DNA of 64,000 nt, from assembly GCA_963966185.1 (NCBI GenBank), contig CAWZYM010000112.1, positions 187,001 to 251,000 on the forward strand, given 5' to 3'. The notes below the pieces were generated by a model, which worked only from the letters and a program-made list of their open reading frames with translations, did not search any database and had not been told where the DNA came from. Source of the DNA: Rhabditoides inermis (taxonomy: Eukaryota; Nematoda; Chromadorea; Rhabditida; Rhabditidae). Both the position numbers and the translations under genes were made by a program. Of the stretch, positions 1 through 10,694 are shown piece by piece (the stretch's first letter is position 1; the number at the start of each line of letters is the position of its first letter).

Positions 1-213
1 TCCAACACAGTGAATCCATACACATGATTGTGTGGGCAGACTGCGAGAAGCAGACCGTGCGACAGTTTGCCCTTCTTCCCTGAAATACGATATTTTAGGT
101 TGATGGCTTTTCTTCTGTCTGGCTGAACCGTTCCCACAAGGCTTCTGGAGTGCAGGTACGGAGAGAGGAGGGGAGGAGGAGAAGTGACTAAGGGAGAGAG
201 ATGTTTCAGACGG

Positions 214-713
214 GAGTGAGTGAGTGAGTGAGTGAGTGAGTGAGTGAGTGAGTGAGTGAGTGAGTGAGTGAGTGAGTGAGTGAGTGAGTGAGTGAGTGAG
301 TGAGTGAGTGAGTGAGTGAGTGAGTGAGTGAGTGAGTGAGTGAGTGAGTGAGTGAGTGAGTGAGTGAGTGAGTGAGTGAGTGAGTGAGTGAGTGAGTGAG
401 TGAGTGAGTGAGTGAGTGAGTGAGTGAGTGAGTGAGTGAGTGAGTGAGTGAGTGAGTGAGTGAGTGAGTGAGTGAGTGAGTGAGTGAGTGAGTGAGTGAG
501 TGAGTGAGTGAGTGAGTGAGTGAGTGAGTGAGTGAGTGAGTGAGTGAGTGAGTGAGTGAGTGAGTGAGTGAGTGAGTGAGTGAGTGAGTGAGTGAGTGAG
601 TGAGTGAGTGAGTGAGTGAGTGAGTGAGTGAGTGAGTGAGTGAGTGAGTGAGTGAGTGAGTGAGTGAGTGAGTGAGTGAGTGAGTGAGTGAGTGAGTGAG
701 TGAGTGAGTGAGC
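214..713. repeat. (GAGT)n tetranucleotide array, about 500 bp
   Basis: This is an uninterrupted tetranucleotide repeat with no visible sequence variation. It gives a long Ser-Leu-Thr-His frame on the minus strand, which is an artefact and not a gene. It is the shortest of three such arrays, and its downstream edge is identical to that of the second array. Confidence 0.97.
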
Positions 714-1346
714 ACACCTATCATAGTTTTGGTTTCGTTGATTTACAGATTCACAAACCTTTTTCTACAGCTATCCAGGCTTCCCCGTGACTGCACATGG
801 TGGTGACAGAGTGTGCCACAAGTCTCACCGGAGTGGACCTCTCCACATTCACATCGAACGACCACACGTGCATCCCTGAGTAAAACAATTAGAGAAGGCG
901 CGCAGCGCCCTCTCTTTTGGCTTAGGATAGGGCTCGCGCCAGAATTTTCAATAAGCGATACCCAAAGGTCATGTTAGCAACCATGCGAATTTATCTAAAC
1001 CGTGTTAGTTAGATTCGCACCGTTCCGTAGGCCATATCACTGGTCAGTGGCATCTTTGTATCTTTTCTCCGAAAGAAGTTATGAGCGATCGCGCGCACCC
1101 AAGAGGCGAGAGGCCAGCGCTTCCTTCCTTCCCGTCACGCTGACCGCCGACTTTTTCCAACGTGCACCCAACTTGCACCCAGCTTGTAGCCAGCCTTGCC
1201 GCCGCCAGCGTCTAATTCGCGCCGGGTTTGCATATTTTTTGCTGGCTCACTATAATAAAGCGAGGCGCGATACCGAATGGTAGAAAACATGTGAAACCGT
1301 TTTGTGAAACGTAACGACAATTCGTGAATACTTGAGAGAGAAAAGA
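714..1346. repeat. 633-bp spacer unit, copy 1, of a 1575-bp tandem repeat
   Basis: This unique segment separates the first and second (GAGT)n arrays. It reappears at 2288-2920, apparently without any difference, so spacer plus array form a higher-order tandem repeat with a 1575-bp offset. The right two thirds is a Helitron-like element (889-1337). No supported coding exon is seen in the remaining part. Confidence 0.9.
889..1337 (-). mobile_element. Non-autonomous Helitron-like element, copy 1
   Basis: Read on the minus strand, the element begins TCTCTCAAGTATTCAC and ends with a GC-rich hairpin (arms around GAGGGCGC) directly followed by CTAA and a host T. A 5'-TC start, a 3' hairpin, a CTRR end and an A|T insertion point are Helitron hallmarks. 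No Rep/helicase is encoded, so it is non-autonomous. Related copies lie at 2464-2912, 5933-6376 and 27170-27566. The (GAGT)n array abuts its 5' end. The hairpin touches the CTAA more closely than in textbook Helitrons, so the class is an inference. Confidence 0.6.
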
Positions 1347-2287
1347 GTGAGTGAGTGAGTGAGTGAGTGAGTGAGTGAGTGAGTGAGTGAGTGAGTGAGT
1401 GAGTGAGTGAGTGAGTGAGTGAGTGAGTGAGTGAGTGAGTGAGTGAGTGAGTGAGTGAGTGAGTGAGTGAGTGAGTGAGTGAGTGAGTGAGTGAGTGAGT
1501 GAGTGAGTGAGTGAGTGAGTGAGTGAGTGAGTGAGTGAGTGAGTGAGTGAGTGAGTGAGTGAGTGAGTGAGTGAGTGAGTGAGTGAGTGAGTGAGTGAGT
1601 GAGTGAGTGAGTGAGTGAGTGAGTGAGTGAGTGAGTGAGTGAGTGAGTGAGTGAGTGAGTGAGTGAGTGAGTGAGTGAGTGAGTGAGTGAGTGAGTGAGT
1701 GAGTGAGTGAGTGAGTGAGTGAGTGAGTGAGTGAGTGAGTGAGTGAGTGAGTGAGTGAGTGAGTGAGTGAGTGAGTGAGTGAGTGAGTGAGTGAGTGAGT
1801 GAGTGAGTGAGTGAGTGAGTGAGTGAGTGAGTGAGTGAGTGAGTGAGTGAGTGAGTGAGTGAGTGAGTGAGTGAGTGAGTGAGTGAGTGAGTGAGTGAGT
1901 GAGTGAGTGAGTGAGTGAGTGAGTGAGTGAGTGAGTGAGTGAGTGAGTGAGTGAGTGAGTGAGTGAGTGAGTGAGTGAGTGAGTGAGTGAGTGAGTGAGT
2001 GAGTGAGTGAGTGAGTGAGTGAGTGAGTGAGTGAGTGAGTGAGTGAGTGAGTGAGTGAGTGAGTGAGTGAGTGAGTGAGTGAGTGAGTGAGTGAGTGAGT
2101 GAGTGAGTGAGTGAGTGAGTGAGTGAGTGAGTGAGTGAGTGAGTGAGTGAGTGAGTGAGTGAGTGAGTGAGTGAGTGAGTGAGTGAGTGAGTGAGTGAGT
2201 GAGTGAGTGAGTGAGTGAGTGAGTGAGTGAGTGAGTGAGTGAGTGAGTGAGTGAGTGAGTGAGTGAGTGAGTGAGTGAGTGAGTGAG
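1347..2287. repeat. (GAGT)n array, about 940 bp
   Basis: This is the second perfect tetranucleotide array, lying between two identical 633-bp spacers. Long open frames through it on the minus strand are a by-product of the 4-bp repeat containing no stop codon. Confidence 0.97.
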
Positions 2288-2463
2288 CACACCTATCATA
2301 GTTTTGGTTTCGTTGATTTACAGATTCACAAACCTTTTTCTACAGCTATCCAGGCTTCCCCGTGACTGCACATGGTGGTGACAGAGTGTGCCACAAGTCT
2401 CACCGGAGTGGACCTCTCCACATTCACATCGAACGACCACACGTGCATCCCTGAGTAAAACAA

Positions 2464-2912
2464 TTAGAGAAGGCGCGCAGCGCCCTCTCTTTTGGCTTAG
2501 GATAGGGCTCGCGCCAGAATTTTCAATAAGCGATACCCAAAGGTCATGTTAGCAACCATGCGAATTTATCTAAACCGTGTTAGTTAGATTCGCACCGTTC
2601 CGTAGGCCATATCACTGGTCAGTGGCATCTTTGTATCTTTTCTCCGAAAGAAGTTATGAGCGATCGCGCGCACCCAAGAGGCGAGAGGCCAGCGCTTCCT
2701 TCCTTCCCGTCACGCTGACCGCCGACTTTTTCCAACGTGCACCCAACTTGCACCCAGCTTGTAGCCAGCCTTGCCGCCGCCAGCGTCTAATTCGCGCCGG
2801 GTTTGCATATTTTTTGCTGGCTCACTATAATAAAGCGAGGCGCGATACCGAATGGTAGAAAACATGTGAAACCGTTTTGTGAAACGTAACGACAATTCGT
2901 GAATACTTGAGA
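2464..2912 (-). mobile_element. Non-autonomous Helitron-like element, copy 2
   Basis: This copy is identical by eye to copy 1 because it lies inside the duplicated 633-bp spacer at 2288-2920. The hairpin plus CTAA end is at the left. The third (GAGT)n array follows its 5' end. Confidence 0.6.
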
Positions 2913-2919
2913 GAGAAAA

Positions 2920-4028
2920 GAGTGAGTGAGTGAGTGAGTGAGTGAGTGAGTGAGTGAGTGAGTGAGTGAGTGAGTGAGTGAGTGAGTGAGTGAGTGAGTG
3001 AGTGAGTGAGTGAGTGAGTGAGTGAGTGAGTGAGTGAGTGAGTGAGTGAGTGAGTGAGTGAGTGAGTGAGTGAGTGAGTGAGTGAGTGAGTGAGTGAGTG
3101 AGTGAGTGAGTGAGTGAGTGAGTGAGTGAGTGAGTGAGTGAGTGAGTGAGTGAGTGAGTGAGTGAGTGAGTGAGTGAGTGAGTGAGTGAGTGAGTGAGTG
3201 AGTGAGTGAGTGAGTGAGTGAGTGAGTGAGTGAGTGAGTGAGTGAGTGAGTGAGTGAGTGAGTGAGTGAGTGAGTGAGTGAGTGAGTGAGTGAGTGAGTG
3301 AGTGAGTGAGTGAGTGAGTGAGTGAGTGAGTGAGTGAGTGAGTGAGTGAGTGAGTGAGTGAGTGAGTGAGTGAGTGAGTGAGTGAGTGAGTGAGTGAGTG
3401 AGTGAGTGAGTGAGTGAGTGAGTGAGTGAGTGAGTGAGTGAGTGAGTGAGTGAGTGAGTGAGTGAGTGAGTGAGTGAGTGAGTGAGTGAGTGAGTGAGTG
3501 AGTGAGTGAGTGAGTGAGTGAGTGAGTGAGTGAGTGAGTGAGTGAGTGAGTGAGTGAGTGAGTGAGTGAGTGAGTGAGTGAGTGAGTGAGTGAGTGAGTG
3601 AGTGAGTGAGTGAGTGAGTGAGTGAGTGAGTGAGTGAGTGAGTGAGTGAGTGAGTGAGTGAGTGAGTGAGTGAGTGAGTGAGTGAGTGAGTGAGTGAGTG
3701 AGTGAGTGAGTGAGTGAGTGAGTGAGTGAGTGAGTGAGTGAGTGAGTGAGTGAGTGAGTGAGTGAGTGAGTGAGTGAGTGAGTGAGTGAGTGAGTGAGTG
3801 AGTGAGTGAGTGAGTGAGTGAGTGAGTGAGTGAGTGAGTGAGTGAGTGAGTGAGTGAGTGAGTGAGTGAGTGAGTGAGTGAGTGAGTGAGTGAGTGAGTG
3901 AGTGAGTGAGTGAGTGAGTGAGTGAGTGAGTGAGTGAGTGAGTGAGTGAGTGAGTGAGTGAGTGAGTGAGTGAGTGAGTGAGTGAGTGAGTGAGTGAGTG
4001 AGTGAGTGAGTGAGTGAGTGAGTGAGTG
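2920..4028. repeat. (GAGT)n array, about 1.1 kb
   Basis: This is the longest of the three perfect arrays. Its right edge at about 4028 is not followed by the 633-bp spacer, so it ends the tandem structure. Confidence 0.97.
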
Positions 4029-4429
4029 AACAATAGCGGGAGAAGGGAGAGAAATCAGTGAGATAGTTTATTCATAAGTGGTTATGACATACACACAAAT
4101 CGAAATATGAATAGTACAGCTACGGTTTGGAACTGTTCGTATTCGATTTGCGGGGATTCACTTTCTTCAGACACTGTTGGCATTACAGCATATGCGGAGA
4201 TAGGAATCCAGTCACATCTCCAGACATCTGTCTTCTTACCCGATATAGAGTACGCGGCCTTGATCAATCCTCGAACGCGTGAGCCTTATGGACCACCTTG
4301 CGTCTACCGTCGAACGTTCTCGAACTTCTCGCGTCCATTTGCATACTCGTTCCCGGTCGATCCATTTGTCACTATCATGTTGCGAAATCCAAGAAACCCG
4401 TGAGTTACCGACTATGTGCACTCCCTGCA

Positions 4430-4660
4430 GGCTTATTTGGCTCCTCCTTATCGTCTCACAGTGAACGGCTCCGGATATCGATCGATAACAGCATCATACT
4501 TCTCTTCCGTTCGCGGGTGCCGCCGTTGCCCTTCAATTGGCCTTCGCATTGTACATTTTTTCCTCCGATTGAGAATCCGCGCTTCGCCGACTAGTTGCAC
4601 TTCCACAGGGTTATTTGGCGTCGCCTTATCGTCTCACAGTGAACGGCTTCAATTTGAGAA
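4430..4660. repeat. Local tandem duplication sharing a TTATCGTCTCACAGTGAACGG core
   Basis: Two copies of a segment containing TATTTGGC, then a short gap, then TTATCGTCTCACAGTGAACG occur at about 4434 and 4611, an offset of roughly 180 bp. No gene is supported between 4030 and 4830; the short frames there lack splice or motif support. Confidence 0.6.
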
Positions 4661-4839
4661 TTAGTCGATACTCCATGAAACCTCATCTCCGAGCGGCGGC
4701 GGTGGAGACTTTCATTGTCGTCGGGTGGTCATTCGAGGGAGCGCGGGAAGGGGCAACCGCTCGCGGGGACGGGAAAATGAGAAGTGAAAATGAGAAGTAT
4801 CCTTATAAGTATTTCAAATGTTACTTCAACAGTCCGGTA

Positions 4840-4965
4840 TGCGCAGGTTTGTGTTAGTATTTGTAAACGTTTTATGTTTTATGCATGTGCTTTTGTTGCG
4901 TTGGGTTAAGACAAAGTGAATCTCTTTACGCAAGTACTTTTTGAAGAAAATCAAAACAGTGTTTG
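4840..4965. mobile_element. Degenerate MITE fragment (GTACTTGCGTAA family)
   Basis: The segment contains the family landmarks GCGCAGGTTTGTGTTAG, GTTTTATGCATG, TGCTTTTGTTG and ACGCAAGTACTTTTTGAA in the same order as one half of the better copies at 6701-7030 and 27666-27972. Only one arm is recognisable. It would lie in an intron of the uncertain minus-strand gene at 4989-5580. Confidence 0.6.
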
Positions 4966-4988
4966 CAAAATAGCGCTCACGCGTCAGT

Positions 4989-5580
4989 CCCTTCGCCACT
5001 CTTTTCTGGCGATAGTCAACGTCCTCGTCGTTCTCTATCTTGGATGGAATAGATCCTTCGACGTTCATGTAGATTGTATTGATGATGTCATCGCTAAAGA
5101 AAGTACTCACTCTCTCTTTCACTCTCCCCTCCCCCCTCTCTCTCTTTCTCTCTCTCCTCTCTCATTTATGTTTATCTCATTCACTCTCTCACCTCGTGTG
5201 CGGACAGGGATGAGCAGCGGATCGGCGACAAGTAAGACAACGGAAGTCTGCACCGAATCTTCGGAGCAATCCGATGTTCTCACCCACCCTCAATGCAACA
5301 TCGAACGGCTTGCTACCCATGTGGTAGTACTCCAGCTCGTACTCCTCCTCCTCTCCACCGTCACCATTCTGAGTGAAAGTGCGATAAATGACTGTTCATC
5401 TTTTCACTATGCTCACCTCTAGCTCATCCCAGCGCTCCATATCGATGATATCACGCAGAGCCTGTGAGTGCATACATTCACCCCTCACCGCCCTTTCAGC
5501 ATGGTCCTGTGGCAGCATGTTCTCGTGGGTGGAACATCGAACTCCAAAAGCCTGTCCACTCTCTCCCTGTCACACTCACA
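4989..5580 (-). CDS. Uncertain partial protein-coding gene, minus strand
   Basis: Three stretches on the minus strand look like exons. One at about 5413-5574 follows an acceptor and reads to MERWDELE before GTGAGC. One at about 5294-5373 reads EEEEYELEYYHMG and FDVALR before GTGGGTG. One at about 4989-5104 reads MNVEGSIPSKIENDEDVDYRQ and ends at GTGAGCG. The biased, acidic composition and good donors suggest real coding sequence. No start, stop or family was recognised, and how the exons join is unclear because alternative read-through frames exist. It could be a gene fragment or pseudogene. Confidence 0.35.
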
Positions 5581-5932
5581 CGAACACAGGAAAGTTGCGC
5601 GATCTCAATAAACGAATCCCAAACTATCACTTCAATTGCATTACCATGAATGTTCATCTGTTGAATGACCAGAAAACGTGCGGACTGCGCCGAATCGGGA
5701 AGAGTGCCGAGTGTTGATGGTTGTTGCAGATACGCGACTGCTTGTCCTACATAGAATTACAATTTCTTGGATGGGTTCCCTACAAATCTCGGAGAGCGGA
5801 TTTTGAAAATTGTTTCTCAGAGGAGAGATAATTAATAAAATGCTGATTACATTGGAGTCATATCTTCAAATCCAGCCGATAAATCGATCGATATCAAGTA
5901 CCAGTTGTCTGTTGACACCTATAGGGACCAAA

Positions 5933-6376
5933 AGAGAGGGCGCGCAGCGCCCTCTCTTTTGGCTTAGGATAGGGCTCGCGCCAGAATTTTCAATTAGCGA
6001 TATGCAAAGGTCATGTTAGCAACAATGTGAACTCATCCAAGTCATGTTAGTTAGATGCGCACCGTTCCGTAGGCCATTTAACTGGTCGGTGGCATCTTTG
6101 TATCTTTTCCCCGAAAGAAGTTATGAGCGATCGTGCGCACCCATGAGGCGAGAGGCCAGCGTTTCCTTCCTTCCCGTCACGCTGACCGCCGACTTTTTCC
6201 ATCGTGCACTTAACTTGCACCCAGTGTGTAGCCAGCCTCGCCGCTGCCAGCGTCTAATGCGCGCCGGGTTTGCATATTTTGGCCGGTTCACGATAACCAG
6301 GTCGAGGCGCGATACCGACTGGTAGAAAACACGTGAAAAACGTTTTGTGAAACGTAACTACAATCTGTGAATACTT
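5933..6376 (-). mobile_element. Helitron-like element, copy 3 (diverged)
   Basis: Same order of landmarks as copy 1 (hairpin GAGGGCGC, then TTTTGGCTTAGGATAGGG, then the GTTCCGTAGGCCAT region, ending CAAGTATTCAC on the minus strand) with scattered substitutions. The left end differs: the hairpin is preceded by ACCAAAA rather than a clean CTAA junction. A (GA)n-rich stretch at 6384-6660 follows directly, just as (GAGT)n follows copies 1 and 2. Confidence 0.55.
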
Positions 6377-6383
6377 GTGATCT

Positions 6384-6394
6384 GCAAAGAGAAA

Positions 6395-6460
<66 letters not shown>

Positions 6461-6660
6461 GGGGGAAGGAGAGGAAGGAGAGAAGGAACAGGGGAGAAAG
6501 AAGAGAGCGAAAGAGAAAGAGAGGGGGAGAGTGACGAGAGTGAGAAAGAAAGAGAAAGAGAGAGAGAGGGAGGGAGGGAGGGGAGAGAGAGAGAGAGAGA
6601 GCGGGAGAAGGAGAGAGAGAGAGAGCGGGAGCGGGAGAGGGAGAGGGGAAGAAAGAGTTT
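6384..6660. repeat. Purine-rich (GA)n-type low-complexity tract
   Basis: The tract is almost entirely G and A on the plus strand, with GAGAGA, GGGAGG and GAAAGA variants. Open frames of Arg-Glu repeats through it are not genes. Confidence 0.95.
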
Positions 6661-6700
6661 AGTGAGATAGTGAGAAATAAAGCAAGTAAAGATTATCAAT

Positions 6701-7030
6701 TATCTGTTGAAAAGTACTTGCGTAAAGATATTAAGTTTGTCTTGACCCAATTCAACAAAAGCGCATGCATAAAACGTTTACAAATACTAAAACAAACCTG
6801 CGCCTCTCTCTTCCCCCCCCTCTCTCCTCTCTTCTCTCTCTCCGTCTTCTCTCTCTCTAGACGTATGACGTTATTCATTTGTATTGTTATATTTCATCTG
6901 ATAGTGTCCACTGTCCGTTATGCGCAGGTTTGTGTTAGTATTTGTAAACGTTTTATGCATGCGCTTTTGTTGAATTGGGTCAAGACAAACTTAATATTTT
7001 TACGCAAGTACTTTTCAACAGATAATATAT
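6701..7030. mobile_element. MITE with long terminal inverted repeats (GTACTTGCGTAA family)
   Basis: The left arm starts TATCTGTTGAAAAGTACTTG and continues through GACCCAATTCAAC, GCGCATGCATAAAACG and CAAACCTGCGC. The right arm repeats these in reverse complement and ends CAAGTACTTTTCAACAGATA. The centre is short and pyrimidine-rich. No transposase is present. The same family recurs at 20517-20675 and 27666-27972. Confidence 0.85.
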
Positions 7031-7084
7031 GTGCTTTTGTTGAATTTCATAGAATTTTCTCCTGTTTCTGATTCCCAAGCTCTG

Positions 7085-7290
7085 TCGTTAATTTCTCTGC
7101 GCGCCCTGCCCGCTTGCCGGGAGAGAGAGCTAGCTAGAGTGACGGGAACCCAAAACAACGGAAACTCGGAGCGAATTAGACGCTGGCGGCGGCGAGGCGA
7201 ACTACACCCACGCGCAGAAAACGCGAGAGAGTACGCTTTCGGCAGAGAATCAGCGTTACCGGACACGACAATTGAAACAATGAGCAAGGT
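7085..7290 (-). mobile_element. Fragment related to the Helitron-like family
   Basis: Read on the minus strand it matches the GCCGCCAGCGTCTAATTCGC region of the Helitron-like copies and the GTAACGCTGACTCT segment seen at 19995-20140 and 27415-27560. It has no intact ends. Nothing coding is supported between 7290 and 7930. Confidence 0.5.
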
Positions 7291-7934
7291 ACAAAACACG
7301 AAGCCGAACAATCCGCGAATCACTTCACACCGCAAAATTAAAACAAGTGCGTCACTCAATAAAGTACTTGTTGACTTATTACGGGAATTTAAGCGACAAC
7401 CATGCGGCAAAGTCATATAGAAAATAACTTTTATTACACGATTCACAAGATACAATTCACGCAAAACACAGAAATAGTTCAGGAACTACAAACATCAAAA
7501 AGCGCATCGACGAAACGGAACAATATGTAGCTGACTGCATTTGCATAACGGATTCGGATATTCAACAGGAGAGGGGAAGACTATGGCTGGAATGAAACTG
7601 GCCTCACTCTAACAACCATCGAGCTATCACAACAAAGCGCCTCGTGAGAGACTAGAAAGTACCTAAGCAGTCTACAAGAGACCGAGTGGAAGGAGTGGGA
7701 GTGGGAGCATCACTACGCAAAACTACTAAAGGACAGAACCTGGATTATTTGAGAAACAGCGTGTGGCATGACTATTCGAGCTGCGCTATAGCTACCGTAT
7801 TCTCCTACCGGTTACAGTACCCTTCACTTGTTTTTCTTCTTCATCGATTGACGCGCTTTCGTGGACCGCGTCTCCACACCGAATCGCACATCATCCCCGT
7901 GCTGAAACATTGACGAATTGGTCGAACGAAGAAA

Positions 7935-8433
7935 GGATATCTTTTAAAAGTACTTCCGTAAAAAAGTGTTGTTTGTGTTAACCTGATTCAAGAAAAGCGC
8001 ATGCATAAATTATTAATTTTAAAAACAATTAAATCGTAAACACCTGAACATGAAAACTAACACAAACTTGCTCTTTCAAACGAATATAGGATAGTTACAC
8101 GTAGCATTCGAAAAAGACGAGTGTTTTGTTTGTTTAGTGTTTTTTTCGCGAACACGAAATATTTCTTACATATGGTTTATCAACAAATTAATATTTTAAT
8201 TGTGTTGTGATGTTCTTTGACTCAAAGTTTCAGGTATAAAAATTTCAAAAATAAAAAAAACACAGAATTATTCAACATTTTTCGTTGTGAAAGAGCAAGT
8301 TAGTGTTAGTTTTCATGTTCAGGTGTTTACGATTTGATTGTTTTTAAAATTAATAATATATGCATGCGCTTTTCTTGAATCAGGTTAACACAAACAACAC
8401 TTTTTACGGAAGTACTTTTAAAAGATAATATAT
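7935..8433. mobile_element. MITE, about 500 bp, with arms of about 165 bp
   Basis: The left arm begins ATCTTTTAAAAGTACTTCCG, and the right arm ends CGGAAGTACTTTTAAAAGAT. Both arms carry GTTAACCTGATTCAAG, GCGCATGCATA and CACCTGAACATGAAAAC. The AT-rich centre has no open frame. A second element (8443-8848) is inserted just beyond its right end. Confidence 0.85.
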
Positions 8434-8442
8434 GTCCTTTTG

Positions 8443-8848
8443 TAGGGACCCCAACAAACATTTGTGCGCTCCGGGCGAAATCCCGTCATCGTTATCAACT
8501 TATCAATACTGGACAAACTATGCGCTCTAATTAGTCTAGAAAGTTCCGGACGAATATTCTGATTACAACCATGCTCCATTCAAAACATAGTTTTCGCGGT
8601 ATCAATATGAAAAATCGATTATTCTACATTATGACGTCATTATTCCCGTTGGTTGGAGCACCCTCTCTGTCGCATTGCCCCATTGAAAGCGCGCGCTTCG
8701 GTGCGCGCGCTTGGCGCTGAATGGCGGCGCGTGTATCGAGTAAGCATACAACATCTATATATCTTTCGAAACTACATAACTGATGTAATATTATCATGAT
8801 AAAATGATAACGAAATTTCGAAATCTCAAATTTCGTTTGGGGTCCCTA
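8443..8848. mobile_element. 406-bp TIR element with a 9-bp target-site duplication
   Basis: The ends read TAGGGACCCCAA at the left and TTGGGGTCCCTA at the right, and the inverted match continues imperfectly for about 22 bp. The element is flanked by GTCCTTTTG at 8434-8442 and at 8849-8857. A 9-bp duplication is typical of Mutator-like elements; an 8-bp hAT reading is less symmetric. It is non-autonomous. It interrupts sequence that normally flanks the neighbouring MITE, so it is younger. Confidence 0.8.
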
Positions 8849-9184
8849 GTCCTTTTGTTGAATTTCATAGAATTTTTTCTCTCTCATATTCATGTACATG
8901 TTTTTCTCTCATTATTTCATCAATTTCATTTCTGATTCATTTGATATTTTGACAACACTGTACTAATACACACATCTCAATTCAATAAAAAACTCTTTCC
9001 TCTGTTTTCTCTCTTCCTCTGTTCTTTCTCTTCATCTGGTCTCTCTATCTCTCTACTGTTTTTCTAACTGTCTATCTCTCCGAATGTTCTCTCTCTCTCC
9101 CTCTCCCTCTCTCTCTCTCTCTTCCCCCTCTCTCCTCTCTCCCCCCTGTCTCTCTCTTCCCTACAGCGTTCCTCCTCCTGGTTA

Positions 9185-9527
9185 TAGTGAGCGAGGGCAA
9201 AATGCGAACCCGGCGAGCATTAGACGCTGGCGGCGGTGGGGCGAGCTACACTCAAAGTACAAGTTGGGAAAAGTAGTGACCGGACACGTAACACGCTGAC
9301 CTTTCGCCTAGTGAGCACGCGGGATCACGCATAACTTCTTTCGGAGAAGAGATACAAAAATGCCAACGACAAGTGATCTGGCCTGCGGAACGGTGCGAAT
9401 CTAACTAACATGATTTGGATGAGTCCACACTGTTGACCTTTTGAATAATAGACCTTTTGATACTGTAAGATAAAAAAAAAAATTCGAGCGCTAGCCTTAT
9501 TTTAACCCAAAAGAGAGGGCGCTGCGC
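9185..9527 (+). mobile_element. Helitron-like element fragment, plus orientation
   Basis: Reverse-complement match to the family at 889-1337: GCATTAGACGCTGGCGG, ATAACTTCTTTCGGAGAA, GTGCGAATCTAACTAACATG and AAAAGAGAGGGCGCTGCGCG occur in the expected order. It is truncated at both ends. A (CT)n-rich tract precedes it at about 9090-9150. Confidence 0.6.
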
Positions 9528-9781
9528 GCACCTATCGATACCAATCGAAATCTATGAATCGATCACACCAATCGATACACTGACCCTGGGTGACGCGGGA
9601 TAGAACCTGTCGTGTTCCCTGTCCCTCTCGCTGCAGCCGCCCACTCCGAGCAGTGAGAGGATGCGTCGTTTCGTTCCCTTGATCGAAAACGGCATTTCGA
9701 ACTCGTTCGGGCACTGAAAAATACATTGTATAGTGTACACGTAACGTCAATTACTTTTGCAGCGTAATCCAAGACCGATTA

Positions 9782-10694
9782 TCTTTTAAAGGTAGTGTAC
9801 CCTCTGAATCTGGGTGCACGTGTAGATCCAACATGTCATTGTTTACGACTCAATGAGTATATTATGATGATGCAAACATATATTCTGAAACAATTTAGTT
9901 TTAAAAAAATATTTGAATATTGGAGTGAGAAATCGAAGAAACTAATAACTTTTAATCAGCTCGGGGGGTGTGTGCACAACTGCACGAAGTTACACAATTT
10001 GACCACACAAACGGCTGTTTCATTCAAGACAATTTTTTTGCATGTGTTTATATATTGTTTCTTATGTCATTCTTATTTTATATAACATTTCTACTATGTG
10101 TTTCTTTTACTAAACTGGCGAAAACAGCTGATGGGAAATTATGTGCTAAACGCAGTAAGATGTTGGATGATGTTAAAAATCTCTATCCACTGAGCCGTGC
10201 CGGGGGCACGGCTCAGTGGATAGAGCGTTCGTCTCTCAATCTCATGGTCGCTGGTTCGATCCCCCTCGGAGTCAATCATTCTTGCGAAATTCACCAAGCC
10301 CCTGTGGTGTGGCAAACCACTCTCATGGTAGCCAGAAGGCGTCACAGCACCATCTACGGACTCAAGAACGGAATTCAAGACGTCCGACGCCACCCAACCC
10401 AACTACCTCTGCTGACGTCGTCGTAATCCAAGAACCCTATCTTGTTCTCGACTAGGAGGACCCCGGATTCAACCGGCTAAACAAAAAAAAAAAAAAAAAA
10501 AAAATCATAACTCACAACGTTGCGCAAATATGCGTGTCATGTTGGATTAAAATAAAAGTTTGATAATTTTTAATTTCATTATTTTTTTTATCACAAACAA
10601 CCATAAACGACATAAAAATACCTTCTGAAAGACATTAATAATACATTCCTGATATTTTTTATATTTGATTCAGAGGGTACACTACCTTTAAAAA
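9782..10694. mobile_element. TIR element (GGTAGTGTACCCTCTGAATC ends) carrying a SINE
   Basis: TTTAAAGGTAGTGTACCCTC at 9785 is mirrored by GAGGGTACACTACCTTTAAA near 10674-10693. The interior is AT-rich and holds a tRNA-derived SINE at 10203-10503. The right end runs directly into another MITE (10681-10985), sharing the TTTAAA edge. Confidence 0.7.
10203..10503 (+). mobile_element. tRNA-derived SINE with poly(A) tail
   Basis: The head has a pol III A-box-like GGCTCAGTGGATAGAGC and a B-box GGTTCGATCCC with tRNA spacing. It is followed by an unrelated body (GTCGTAATCCAAGAACCC, TCTCGACTAGGAGGACCCC) and a run of about 23 A residues. Body-tail pieces recur at 50488-50545 and, shorter, at 62230-62252. 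The first ~21 nt of the tRNA head are also present inverted immediately upstream (10181-10201), making a perfect hairpin. The anticodon arm does not fold cleanly, so this is not a functional tRNA gene. Confidence 0.8.

Noticed and set aside
206..4033. Long minus-strand frames of repeated Ser-Leu-Thr-His
   Set aside because: They are forced by the (GAGT)n tetranucleotide, which has no stop in these frames. There is no start context, domain or unique sequence.
10203..10275. Functional tRNA gene
   Set aside because: A and B boxes are present, but the anticodon arm does not pair and an unrelated body plus poly(A) follows, so it is a SINE head.
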